Shown here piece after piece: positions 27,591 through 35,694 of a DNA stretch of 64,000 nt; position 1 is the stretch's first letter, and each line of letters starts with the position of its first letter. Position numbers and translations under genes: made by a program. The stretch lies in assembly GCA_024123915.1 (NCBI GenBank), contig CP099650.1, positions 6,262,001 through 6,326,000 of the forward strand, read 5' to 3'. Below the pieces are notes generated by a model, which was given only the letters and a program-made list of their open reading frames with translations, had not been told where the DNA came from and ran no database searches. This stretch comes from Oxalobacteraceae bacterium OTU3CAMAD1. GTDB lineage: Bacteria > Pseudomonadota > Gammaproteobacteria > Burkholderiales > Burkholderiaceae_D.

Positions 27591-29431
27591 ACGGTCTCCT
27601 TGTTCTTGATAAGGGATGCGTGCAGCACGCGCGGATCGACCGGCGGCGCGTACAGCAGTTCGGCCAGATGCGCGCGCAGCTTGAGCACCGTTCGCTGATT
27701 GATCGAGCCCTTGTCGGTGCACTCGCCCAGGTCCATCGACGCCGGCTCCTCCATCTCCATCGCGTGCATGATGCGTTGCGAGCTGCCGGTGGCTTGCGCC
27801 GCCAGCTTGTCCAGCAGCGCCTGCAGCCACGCACGCCTGGCCGGCGCCGTCATGGCGGTGTAGGCGGCCGGCAGCAGGAACACCAGCATGCCCAGGGTGT
27901 CGCGGTCATGCCCGGTGATGACGGCGTCATGGATGTAGGGCGCGCCGGCGGCGATCACGCCCCCGCGCAGGCTGCCGACATTGGCCCAGGTGCCGCTAAT
28001 GAGCTTGAAGTCCTCGGCGATGCGGCCGTCGAAGCGCAGCCCGCGTTCCGGCTTGGCCTCGTCGATGAAACGGGCCGCGTCGCCGCTGCAAAAATATCCC
28101 TCGTCGTCGAAGGCTTCGCGCGTGAGTTCCGGCTGGCGCCAGTAGCCCGGCGTGACGTTGGGGCCGCGGTAGCGCACTTCGAGCTTGTCGCCCACCGGCG
28201 CCAGCTTGACGGTGACACCAGGCGCGGGCAAACCGATCAACCCGGCCTTCCAGTCCGGCAGGTGGGCCGACAGCGCGAACGGCGCGGTTTCGGTCATTCC
28301 CAGGCCCATCGTCATGGCGATGCGGGCGCCGCAGGCTTCCACCGCAAGCCGGTCCACCGCCGCCTTGAGCGGCGCCGACAAGGCCGCGCCGGCCGGAAAG
28401 ATCAAACTCAGACGGCTGAAAAAATGGTCGCGCAAGGCGCTGTCCTCCTGCATCGCCCGCACCAGCATCTCCAGCCCCTTGGGCACGGTGAAGTAGATGG
28501 TGGGCGCGATCTCGCGCAGGTTGCGCACCGTTTTCGCGAAGTCGTCGGGGGTCGGCTTGCCGTCGTCGAGGTACAGGGTGCCGCCGCAGAACATCACCAT
28601 GCCGGAGATCAGGTTGCCGGCGGCCGTGTGATGCCAGGGCATCCAGTCCAGCAGCACCGGCGGCCGCTCGTCAAGGAAGGGGTAGCACTGCGCGTGCATT
28701 TGCTGGTTGGCGCACATCATGCCGTGGGTATTGATGACGGCCTTGGGCAGTTTGGTCGAACCGGACGTGAACAGGAACTTGACGATGGTGTCCGGCCCTA
28801 TCGCCTGGTGCGCCTGCTCCACCAACGGACCGGCCACGGTGGCCAGCAGCTCGTCGAAAGCGGTGCAGGAACGGCCCGCGAAACTGCCATGGGTGAACAC
28901 CAGCTCCATGGTGGGATCGACGCACGCCTCGATCGCGCGTCCGTAGCGCGCCGCGTCGGCGGCGAACACCAGTCCCGGCGTCAGCAGCGCCAATGCGTGG
29001 CGCAGGCGCTCGCCGTCCTTGGACAGCAGCGAGTAAGCGGGCGACAACGGCACGAACGGCACGCCGACGTGGGCCGCCGCCAGCGACAGCAGCGCGGATT
29101 CGATATCGTTCTCGGACAGGATCAGCAGCGGACGATCGGGGCCCAGGCCACGCTGCAACAGCGCCTGCCCGATGCGGCGCACCTTATCCAGCGCGTCGGC
29201 ATAGCTCAGATGGCGCCATTCGCCATCGGCGCCGCGCTGCGCCAGATAGGACAATTGCGGACGTTCGCGCGCCCAGCGCACCAGCGGCTCGGTGTAGCGC
29301 GCGGCGGCAGGGCCGAGAGGTTCGTCCGAGCGAAGCAGCATGGCGCCGTCGGCGCGCCGCTCGACCTTGCCCGCATAGGGCCCAAGCGACAGCGCGCGAA
29401 AAGCGGGAGTGGCGGCGGCGACGGCGTTCAT
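27587..29431 (-). CDS. fcs: Feruloyl-CoA synthase
   Basis: 614-aa ANL-superfamily ligase with P-loop FTSGSTKLPK (221-230), GLGMTETAPFAL and FDGRIAEDFKLISGTW. The opening (LGPYAGKVERRADGAMLLRSDEPLG) and WMPWHHTAAGN are typical of feruloyl-CoA synthases, which activate ferulate, p-coumarate and caffeate with ATP and CoA. It overlaps the crotonase and amidohydrolase genes by 4 bp on each side. Preferred hydroxycinnamate unknown. Confidence 0.9.
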   Translation of the reverse strand: MNAVAAATPAFRALSLGPYAGKVERRADGAMLLRSDEPLGPAAARYTEPLVRWARERPQLSYLAQRGADGEWRHLSYADALDKVRRIGQALLQRGLGPDRPLLILSENDIESALLSLAAAHVGVPFVPLSPAYSLLSKDGERLRHALALLTPGLVFAADAARYGRAIEACVDPTMELVFTHGSFAGRSCTAFDELLATVAGPLVEQAHQAIGPDTIVKFLFTSGSTKLPKAVINTHGMMCANQQMHAQCYPFLDERPPVLLDWMPWHHTAAGNLISGMVMFCGGTLYLDDGKPTPDDFAKTVRNLREIAPTIYFTVPKGLEMLVRAMQEDSALRDHFFSRLSLIFPAGAALSAPLKAAVDRLAVEACGARIAMTMGLGMTETAPFALSAHLPDWKAGLIGLPAPGVTVKLAPVGDKLEVRYRGPNVTPGYWRQPELTREAFDDEGYFCSGDAARFIDEAKPERGLRFDGRIAEDFKLISGTWANVGSLRGGVIAAGAPYIHDAVITGHDRDTLGMLVFLLPAAYTAMTAPARRAWLQALLDKLAAQATGSSQRIMHAMEMEEPASMDLGECTDKGSINQRTVLKLRAHLAELLYAPPVDPRVLHASLIKNKETV

Positions 29432-30228
29432 GCCTTGCCCTCCGGCGCGATCTTGTCCGCGCGTTTTTCCAGGAAGGCGTTGACCCGTTCCTTCGCCTCA
29501 GGCGCAGACTGGGTGATTGTCGCCATCAGCGCCTCGGTCAGCAGGCCGTGCGCCATCGGTTGCTCGGCGATCAGCGGCAAGGCGTTCAGGATGGCGAAGT
29601 TGGACAGCGGCGCGTTGCCTGCGATCTTGCCGGCCAGCTCACGGGCCTTGCGCATGCCCTCCCCGGCCGGCGTGACGTAATGCGCCAGTCCGACCGCGAA
29701 GCCCTCGGCGGCGGTCAGCACATGGCCGGTCAACATCATCTCGGTAACGCGTGAAAAGCCAATCAGCTTGGTCACCCGCACAGAACCGCCACCACCGAGG
29801 AAAATGCCGCGTTGGCCTTCCGGCAAACCGAAATAGGCGCTTTCCTCGGCCACCCGCACATGGGCCACCGACGCCAGTTCCAGGCCGCCGCCGACCACCG
29901 CCCCTTGCAGCACGCAGACCACCGGCACCCGGCCGAACTGGATCTTGCCAAAGGCCTCGTACCACATCATCGATTGCTGCATGCCCTCGGCCGGCGTGGC
30001 CTCGCTCAACGAGGCCAGGTCCAGACCCGCCGAAAAGTGCGGGCCGGCGCCGGCCAGGATCACCACCTTGACGGTGGCCGGCAAGGTCTCGACGCAGCTG
30101 CGCAACTGGGCCACCATCGCCAGGCTTAGCGCGTTGCGCTTGTGCGGGCGGTTCAGGGTGATGGTGGCGATCTCGCCTTCGATCTCGCGCTCGACCAGGC
30201 GCTCTTCATTGTGCTGCGTCGTTTCCAT
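29428..30228 (-). CDS. Enoyl-CoA hydratase/isomerase family protein (crotonase)
   Basis: 266 aa with crotonase oxyanion-hole segments FSAGLDLASL (about 65-74) and GAVVGGGLELA (about 109-119) and an acidic residue in FGLPEGQRG (E137). It would hydrate the feruloyl-CoA made by the adjacent ligase. Whether it also performs the retro-aldol to vanillin (Ech type) or only hydration is not clear; the neighbouring SDR and amidohydrolase favour a hydration/oxidation/cleavage route. First enzyme gene of the operon; the promoter should lie in 30229-30317. Confidence 0.83.
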   Translation of the reverse strand: METTQHNEERLVEREIEGEIATITLNRPHKRNALSLAMVAQLRSCVETLPATVKVVILAGAGPHFSAGLDLASLSEATPAEGMQQSMMWYEAFGKIQFGRVPVVCVLQGAVVGGGLELASVAHVRVAEESAYFGLPEGQRGIFLGGGGSVRVTKLIGFSRVTEMMLTGHVLTAAEGFAVGLAHYVTPAGEGMRKARELAGKIAGNAPLSNFAILNALPLIAEQPMAHGLLTEALMATITQSAPEAKERVNAFLEKRADKIAPEGKA

Positions 30229-30317
30229 GCTTGTTCTCCGTGATTGTCAAAATCGTTTTTTCGATACAACTGCCTTTCATCCATTTTCAAACGCCGCTCA
30301 AATGGCGGCTAGCCCAA

Positions 30318-31061
30318 TCACTGGCCGCAACCATCGAATCTGCTTATTGCATCCGAACCCGCATCCGCATCATCTTCCGCGCCGCGCCCGGCCAGGACCA
30401 GCCGCATATGTTCGACGGCCACATACGCGTGCTCGCGCACCAGCGCGCCCGCCCGGGCGCCCTGGCGCTGGCGCAGCACCTGATAGATCATCACGTGGTC
30501 GCGCTGCGCGCTGACCAGCAACGCCATCTGCGCCTCCCTGGCGTCCGCGCTGACGTTGATGGCCACCGCGCCGGCGGCGGCGAACGGCAAGCGGTCGTTG
30601 AAAGCCAGCGCATGTTTCAGGGAACGGTTGCCGGCAGCGTCGATCACGGTGTCGTGGAAGGTCAAATTCATGTTGGCGAAGACTTCCTCGTCGCCGGCCG
30701 TCATCGCGCTCTTGCCGGCGAGCGCGCGGCCGATTTCGATACACTCTTCGAGCCGCGCGCAAGCCTCGGGCGGCAGTCCACGCCGCGCGGCGGCTTGCGC
30801 CGCAAGGCCTTCGAGCACGCCGCGCACCTCGATCGCGTTGACCACGTCGCGGAACGAAAACTGCCTGACCTGGTAGCCGCGCGCGCCGTTCGAAACCAGC
30901 AGCCCTTCGCCCTCTAAAATCTTGATCGCGCGCCGCACCGGCGTGCGCGACGCCTGCAGCGTCTCGGCCAGCGCCACCTCCAGCACGCGCTCCCCCGGCG
31001 CCAGTCCACCACTGAGTATCAATTCGCGCAGCTGCAATACGATCCGGTCCTGCTGGCTCAT
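30318..31061 (-). CDS. GntR-family regulator with FCD domain (copy 1)
   Basis: 247 aa: N-terminal winged HTH (VLQLRELILSGGLAPGERVLEVALAETLQASRTPVRRAIKILEGEGLL) and a helical FCD ligand-binding domain with MNLTFHDTVIDAAGNRSL. ATG 31061 overlaps the stop of the upstream GntR gene, so the long frame from 31469 is not real. It is a clear paralogue of that neighbour. Likely represses the aromatic operon until an intermediate binds. Confidence 0.88.
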   Translation of the reverse strand: MSQQDRIVLQLRELILSGGLAPGERVLEVALAETLQASRTPVRRAIKILEGEGLLVSNGARGYQVRQFSFRDVVNAIEVRGVLEGLAAQAAARRGLPPEACARLEECIEIGRALAGKSAMTAGDEEVFANMNLTFHDTVIDAAGNRSLKHALAFNDRLPFAAAGAVAINVSADAREAQMALLVSAQRDHVMIYQVLRQRQGARAGALVREHAYVAVEHMRLVLAGRGAEDDADAGSDAISRFDGCGQ

Positions 31062-31780
31062 GGCGCCTCCTCCGCGCCGGCGAACAGGCTCTCGCCCGCG
31101 AGGTGCAAACTGTGTTTCGCGGCCTGGGTGTGTTCGCGCATCAGCGCCTCGACCCGAGTGCCGTCGCCCTGCTCCAGCGCCTGTACGATGGCGTGGTGCT
31201 GCATGTGGGCGAAGTTGAGCACCTTGTACTGCTGCGGAAGTTCGGCATGGTCGAAGGCGAACGCGCCGGCGGCGGAAAACGGCACGCGGCGGTTGAAGGC
31301 CAGTACGTCGTTCAGTGCATCGTTGCCGCTCGCGCCGGTGATCAGATCGTGGAAGCGCCGGTTCATCTCCGAATAGCGCGCGGCGTCGCCGGCGACCAGA
31401 TGGCCCTTGGCGAACAACGCGTCGCCGTTCGTCAGACAGGCGAGCAACTCTTGCCGCAGCTCGGGGCACAGGCCCCGCTCGGCCAGGGTGCGCGCGGCCA
31501 GGCCTTCGAGCGCGGCGCGCACGTCGATCGCGCCCAGCACGTCGTCGACATGGAAGGTGCTGACCACGTAGCCACGCTTACCCAGGCTGCTCAACAGGCC
31601 CTCCTGCGACAGTGCTGTAAGGGCGTAGCGCACCGGCGTGCGCGAGGTGCGCAGCGCCTCCGTCAACGCCGTCTCGGTCACGCGCTGGCCGGGGGCCAGT
31701 TCGCCGTTGAGGATCATCTCGCGCAAATCGATGACCGCCTGTTCCTGGGAGGTCGGAGGACCGCCGCTCATTTTTGTCAT
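31058..31780 (-). CDS. GntR-family regulator with FCD domain (copy 2)
   Basis: 240 aa: HTH in VIDLREMILNGELAPGQRVTETALTEALRTSRTPVRYALTALSQEGLL, then an FCD domain with MNRRFHDLITGASGNDAL. GGAG precedes ATG 31780. Translationally coupled to the first GntR gene and similar to it over the full length, so the pair looks like a tandem duplication that has diverged. Palindromic candidate operators lie just upstream, facing the divergent LysR gene. Confidence 0.88.
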   Translation of the reverse strand: MTKMSGGPPTSQEQAVIDLREMILNGELAPGQRVTETALTEALRTSRTPVRYALTALSQEGLLSSLGKRGYVVSTFHVDDVLGAIDVRAALEGLAARTLAERGLCPELRQELLACLTNGDALFAKGHLVAGDAARYSEMNRRFHDLITGASGNDALNDVLAFNRRVPFSAAGAFAFDHAELPQQYKVLNFAHMQHHAIVQALEQGDGTRVEALMREHTQAAKHSLHLAGESLFAGAEEAP

Positions 31781-31850
31781 GCTTACTCCACGTTGACTGC
31801 TGCGGTAGGCGCGGATGCTGATGAAGCGATTATGCCCGGCTTGCCCAAGC

Positions 31851-31864
31851 AAATGTATACATTT
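31851..31864. promoter_or_regulatory. Palindromic operator candidate (GntR type), site 1
   Basis: Perfect 14-bp palindrome AAATGTATACATTT in the divergent GntR/LysR promoter region. It shares AATGTATACATT with site 2. FCD-type GntR proteins commonly bind short palindromes of this type. Confidence 0.6.
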
Positions 31865-31967
31865 TATGTGCACAGCCAATCTAATTACCTTATCGCATAC
31901 GCATGTTCTCTGGCAGTTTACTGGTATCTATCACGTCGATAGTAATTTATAGCTCGACAGCGCAAGC

Positions 31968-31994
31968 TCCAATGTATACATTTTTAACATTGGA
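31968..31994. promoter_or_regulatory. Palindromic operator candidate, site 2
   Basis: AATGTATACATT again, overlapping a wider inverted repeat TCCAATGT ... ACATTGGA. It lies just before the LysR gene start. The wider repeat contains a T-N11-A-like core as used by LysR proteins, so the site may serve both regulators. Confidence 0.55.
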
Positions 31995-32012
31995 ACCCCC
32001 ACCCGACTTTTG

Positions 32013-33242
32013 ATGAACGCGCTCCCAGCCATGTCCCAATTAGTCAGCCTGCGCCACCTGCGCGCCTTTCTCGCCGTGGCCGACATGGGCAGCGTGACCA
32101 AGGCCGCCGACGCCTTGTACCGGGCGCAATCGGCCGTCACCAGGTCCGTGCGCCAACTGGAGACGACGCTGGGCGTCGATCTGTTCGAGCGCAAGACCAG
32201 CGGCATGCTGCGCACCGCCTTCGGCAACCTGGTGCTGTTCCGCGCGCGCCGCGTCGTGAACGAATTCGAACAAGGTTGCGACGCCCTTGCGCGCGGCCGG
32301 GTGCCGATGGCGATGTTTAACGAGCGCCGCCTGCTTTGCCTGGTCCGGCTGGCCGAATCCGGCCACATGCCGACGGTAGCCAAGACGCTGGGCATCAGCC
32401 AGCCGGCCGTCAGCGGCTTCGTCAACGATCTGGAGGCGAGCCTGGGCACCAACCTGTTCGAACGCTCGTCCAAGGGCATGAAGCCCACCGAGGCCGGCGA
32501 CATCCTGGTATTTCGCGTCAAGCGCGCGCTGGCCGAACTGCGCCACATCGACACCGACCTCGCCGCCCTGCGCGGCAACACCGAAGGCAAGGTGGTGATC
32601 GGCGCGCTGCCGCTGGGGCGCACCGCCATCCTGCCGCGCGCCATCAGCGACGTGCTACTGCGCCATCCGGGCCTGCGCTTCTCCACCGTCGAAGGGCCGT
32701 TCGACCAGCTCGCCGCGCAGCTGCGCGCCGGCGACATCGACTTCGTCCTCGGCGCGCTGCGGCCGGCCGACTATGCGAGCGACTTGAGCGGCGAACCCTT
32801 GCTCGACGACCGGATGTCGCTGGTGGTGCGCAGCGGCCATCCGCTCACCAAACAAACCGGGCTCGGCATGGCCGACCTGGTCTCCGCCCGCTGGGTGCTG
32901 GCCAACCAGTCCACGCCGGCGCGCGCGCTGTTCGACCTGTCCTTCCAGTCGCTGGGCCTGGCCGTGCCGCGCGCGGCCGTCGAAACCAGCGACCTGGCCA
33001 TCCTGCGCGGCATGCTGATGCACAGCGACGCCGTCACCGCGATCTCTCCCCAGCAACTGAGCTACGAAATCGAGGCCGGCCTGCTGACCGTGCTTGATGT
33101 GGAAGTGCCGCACACCAGCCGCACCATCGGCATCACCCAGCGCAGCGACAGCCATGCGTCCCCGGGCGCGCTGGAGTTGATGGCCACGATCCGACGCTTC
33201 GCCGCCACCCAGGCCGGCTGCACGCAAGCACAACCCCGATAA
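32013..33242 (+). CDS. LysR-family regulator with two N-terminal helix-turn-helix domains
   Basis: 409 aa, about 100 longer than ordinary LysR proteins. A first LysR HTH (about 12-70: LRHLRAFLAVADMGSVTKAA...) is followed by a second (about 105-165: RRLLCLVRLAESGHMPTVAKTLGISQPAVSGFVNDLEASLGTNLFERSSKGMKPT). A substrate-binding domain fills the rest (GKVVIGALPLGR..., LVVRSGHPL). It is transcribed away from the GntR pair and towards the dehydrogenase/export operon, which it probably controls. ATGs at 32013 and 32031 are both possible. Confidence 0.88.
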   Translation: MNALPAMSQLVSLRHLRAFLAVADMGSVTKAADALYRAQSAVTRSVRQLETTLGVDLFERKTSGMLRTAFGNLVLFRARRVVNEFEQGCDALARGRVPMAMFNERRLLCLVRLAESGHMPTVAKTLGISQPAVSGFVNDLEASLGTNLFERSSKGMKPTEAGDILVFRVKRALAELRHIDTDLAALRGNTEGKVVIGALPLGRTAILPRAISDVLLRHPGLRFSTVEGPFDQLAAQLRAGDIDFVLGALRPADYASDLSGEPLLDDRMSLVVRSGHPLTKQTGLGMADLVSARWVLANQSTPARALFDLSFQSLGLAVPRAAVETSDLAILRGMLMHSDAVTAISPQQLSYEIEAGLLTVLDVEVPHTSRTIGITQRSDSHASPGALELMATIRRFAATQAGCTQAQPR

Positions 33243-33386
33243 GCAAATTCGAAGGCCTTGCAGCGGACATTGCAGAGCGCTCCCGACAGGCTTCATCGAT
33301 ACTAAGTTCAACAACGCCATGCCGGCAAAACATCCCTCAGAGGATGCGGCGCACTCAACACCCCGTTACAAGCCATAGGAGACCTC

Positions 33387-34862
33387 ATGGATAGCACCGC
33401 TGCGCCCGCATTTTTGAACGACACGCTCTGGACCGGAAAAATCTTCAACGGCGACTGGATCGCGGCCGACGGCGGCACGCATCCCATCACCGAACCGGCC
33501 ACCGGCCAGCAGCTCGGCATCACCGGCAAAGCCAACGCGCAGGACGTGGCGCGCGCCGCCATCGCCGCCCGCGCCGCCCAGCGCGCCTGGGCCGCCACCG
33601 ACTACAAGGCCCGCGCCGCCATCTTCCGCAAGGCCGCCGCGCTGTTCGAACAACACCACGCCGAACTGGCGACCTGGATCGCGCGCGAAACCGGCGGCAT
33701 CATGCCCAAGGCCGATCTGGAAGTGCGCGAAGCGATCGTCTACATGCACGAGGCGGCCGCGATGCTGACGCAGCCGACGGGCCAGTTGCTGGCCTCCCCT
33801 AACGAACAGTTGAGCATCGCCCGGCGCCTGCCGCATGGCGTGGTCGGCATCATCTCGCCGTTCAACTTCCCGCTGATCCTGTCGCTGCGCTCGGTCGCGC
33901 CGGCGCTGGCGGTCGGCAACGCCGTGCTGCACAAGCCAGACCTGCAAACGCCGGTCAGCGGCGGCGTCATCATCGCCCGCATCTTCGAGCAGGCCGGCCT
34001 GCCCCCGGGCGTGCTGCACGTGCTGCCGGGCGGCGCCGAGGCGGGCGAGGCGCTGTGCCTCGATCCGCACGTCGGCATGATCTCGTTCACCGGCTCGACG
34101 CAGGTCGGACGAAGGGTGGCCGAGCTGGCCGGCAAAACGCTCAAGAAAGTCGCGCTGGAACTGGGCGGCAAAAACTCGCTGGTCATCCTGGACGATGCCG
34201 ATCCCGACGTGGCCGCCTCCAACGTCGCCTGGGGCGCCTATCTGCACCAGGGCCAGATCTGCATGGCGTCCGGCCGCATCCTGCTCCAGCGCGGCATCGC
34301 CGCCGCCGTCACCGAGCGGCTGCTGAAGAAGGCCAACCACCTGCCGGTCGGCGACCCGATGAGCGGCCAGGTCGCCCTCGGCCCGCTGATCAACGCGCGC
34401 CAGGTGCAGCGGCTGCACGGCATCGTCCAGGACTCCGTAGCGGCCGGCGCTAAACTGCTGGCCGGCGGCCAACCCGACGGCACCTTCTATCCCGCCACCG
34501 TACTGACCGACGTCAAGCCCGGCATGCGCTGCTTCCAGGAAGAACTGTTCGGCCCGGTGGCTTCGATCACCGTCTTCGACACCGACGAGGAAGCCATCGC
34601 GCTGGCCTCGCTCACCGAGGGCTGCCTGGCGCTGGGCGTGATCTCGCCATCGATCACGCGCGCGCTGCACATCGTCAACCGCGTTCCCTGCGGCCACGCC
34701 CACATCAACGACCAAACGGTGCTGGCCGAAGCGCACGTGCCGTTCGGCGGCAGCGGCACCTCCGGCAACGGCGCCCGCCACGGCGGCCCCGCCGACTGGG
34801 ACGAATTCTCCCAATGGCAGTGGCTAACCATCAAAAGCGACGCACCCCGCTACCCCTTCTGA
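33387..34862 (+). CDS. Vanillin/benzaldehyde-type NAD(P)-dependent aldehyde dehydrogenase
   Basis: 491-aa aldehyde dehydrogenase with N160 (SPFNFPLI), E258 (LELGGKNS) and catalytic Cys292 (GQICMASG). The sequence pattern and the Gly-rich end (PFGGSGTSGNGARHGG) fit benzaldehyde/vanillin dehydrogenases rather than betaine-aldehyde or semialdehyde types. AGGAG is well placed before ATG 33387. It is followed 13 bp later by a coniferyl-alcohol-dehydrogenase-like gene. It should oxidise vanillin, or coniferyl aldehyde, to the acid. Confidence 0.85.
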   Translation: MDSTAAPAFLNDTLWTGKIFNGDWIAADGGTHPITEPATGQQLGITGKANAQDVARAAIAARAAQRAWAATDYKARAAIFRKAAALFEQHHAELATWIARETGGIMPKADLEVREAIVYMHEAAAMLTQPTGQLLASPNEQLSIARRLPHGVVGIISPFNFPLILSLRSVAPALAVGNAVLHKPDLQTPVSGGVIIARIFEQAGLPPGVLHVLPGGAEAGEALCLDPHVGMISFTGSTQVGRRVAELAGKTLKKVALELGGKNSLVILDDADPDVAASNVAWGAYLHQGQICMASGRILLQRGIAAAVTERLLKKANHLPVGDPMSGQVALGPLINARQVQRLHGIVQDSVAAGAKLLAGGQPDGTFYPATVLTDVKPGMRCFQEELFGPVASITVFDTDEEAIALASLTEGCLALGVISPSITRALHIVNRVPCGHAHINDQTVLAEAHVPFGGSGTSGNGARHGGPADWDEFSQWQWLTIKSDAPRYPF

Positions 34863-34875
34863 ACGGCGGCCAAAA

Positions 34876-35643
34876 ATGAACTTCACCAACAAAACCATCG
34901 CCATCACCGGCGCCTGTTCCGGCATCGGCGCCGAGGTCGCCCGTCTGGCCCGCGCTGGCGGTGCCAAGGTCATCGGCATCGACCGCAACCCACCCGGCCT
35001 GACGCTCGACCAATTCATCCAGGCCGACCTGGGCGACCCGGCATCGATCGACGCCGCCGCCGCACAACTTCCACCGACCGTCGACGCCCTCTGCAACATC
35101 GCCGGCGTCCCCGGCACCGCCAACGGCGACCTCGTCGCCCGCGTCAATTATCTCGGCCTGCGTCACCTGTCCGAAAAAGTACTCGACCGCATGCCAGCCG
35201 GCAGCGCCATCGTCAACATCGCCTCCGCCCTGGGCGCCGAATGGCAACAACGCCTGGAACTCCACCGCGAACTGGCCAACATCCAAGGCTACCAAAACGT
35301 CCAAGCCTGGCTGCGCGACCACCCAGTCCCCCAGGAAACCTGCTACCAATACTTCAAGGAAGCCCTGCTCGTCTGGACCTTCGTCCAATCGCAGCGCTGG
35401 TTCCTGGAGCGCTCGGTCCGCATGAACTGCGTTTCGCCCGGTCCTGTCTTCACGCCCATCCTCGGCGACTTCGTCACCATGCTCGGCCAGGACGTGGTGG
35501 AACGCAACGCCAACCGCATGAAGCGCCCCGCCTACACCGACGAGGTCGCCCCGGTGGTCGCCTTCCTGATGTCGGACGCCTCGCGCTGGGTCAGCGGCGT
35601 GAACATCCCTGTGGACGGAGGGCTGATGTCGACATTCATCTGA
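34876..35643 (+). CDS. Coniferyl-alcohol dehydrogenase-like SDR (CalA type)
   Basis: 255 aa, the length of Pseudomonas CalA, and recognisably similar across the chain: TGACSGIGAE, VIGIDRNPPGLTLDQFIQADL, LCNIAGVPGTA, VNYLGLRHLSE, ASALGAEWQQRLELH, CYQYFKEALLVW (Tyr and Lys of the active site) and RMNCVSPGPVFTPIL. CalA oxidises coniferyl alcohol to the aldehyde with NAD. Its position after an aromatic aldehyde dehydrogenase and near feruloyl-CoA synthase gives the chain coniferyl alcohol to ferulate to vanillate. Confidence 0.85.
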   Translation: MNFTNKTIAITGACSGIGAEVARLARAGGAKVIGIDRNPPGLTLDQFIQADLGDPASIDAAAAQLPPTVDALCNIAGVPGTANGDLVARVNYLGLRHLSEKVLDRMPAGSAIVNIASALGAEWQQRLELHRELANIQGYQNVQAWLRDHPVPQETCYQYFKEALLVWTFVQSQRWFLERSVRMNCVSPGPVFTPILGDFVTMLGQDVVERNANRMKRPAYTDEVAPVVAFLMSDASRWVSGVNIPVDGGLMSTFI

Positions 35644-35694
35644 AGCACCCAAGCAAGCAATCCAACAATACCTATAAATACCCCTGGGGGAGAC

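Noticed and set aside
31062..31469. Long upstream extension of the first GntR frame
   Set aside because: It runs through the second GntR gene in another frame; the true start overlaps that gene's stop by 4 bp.
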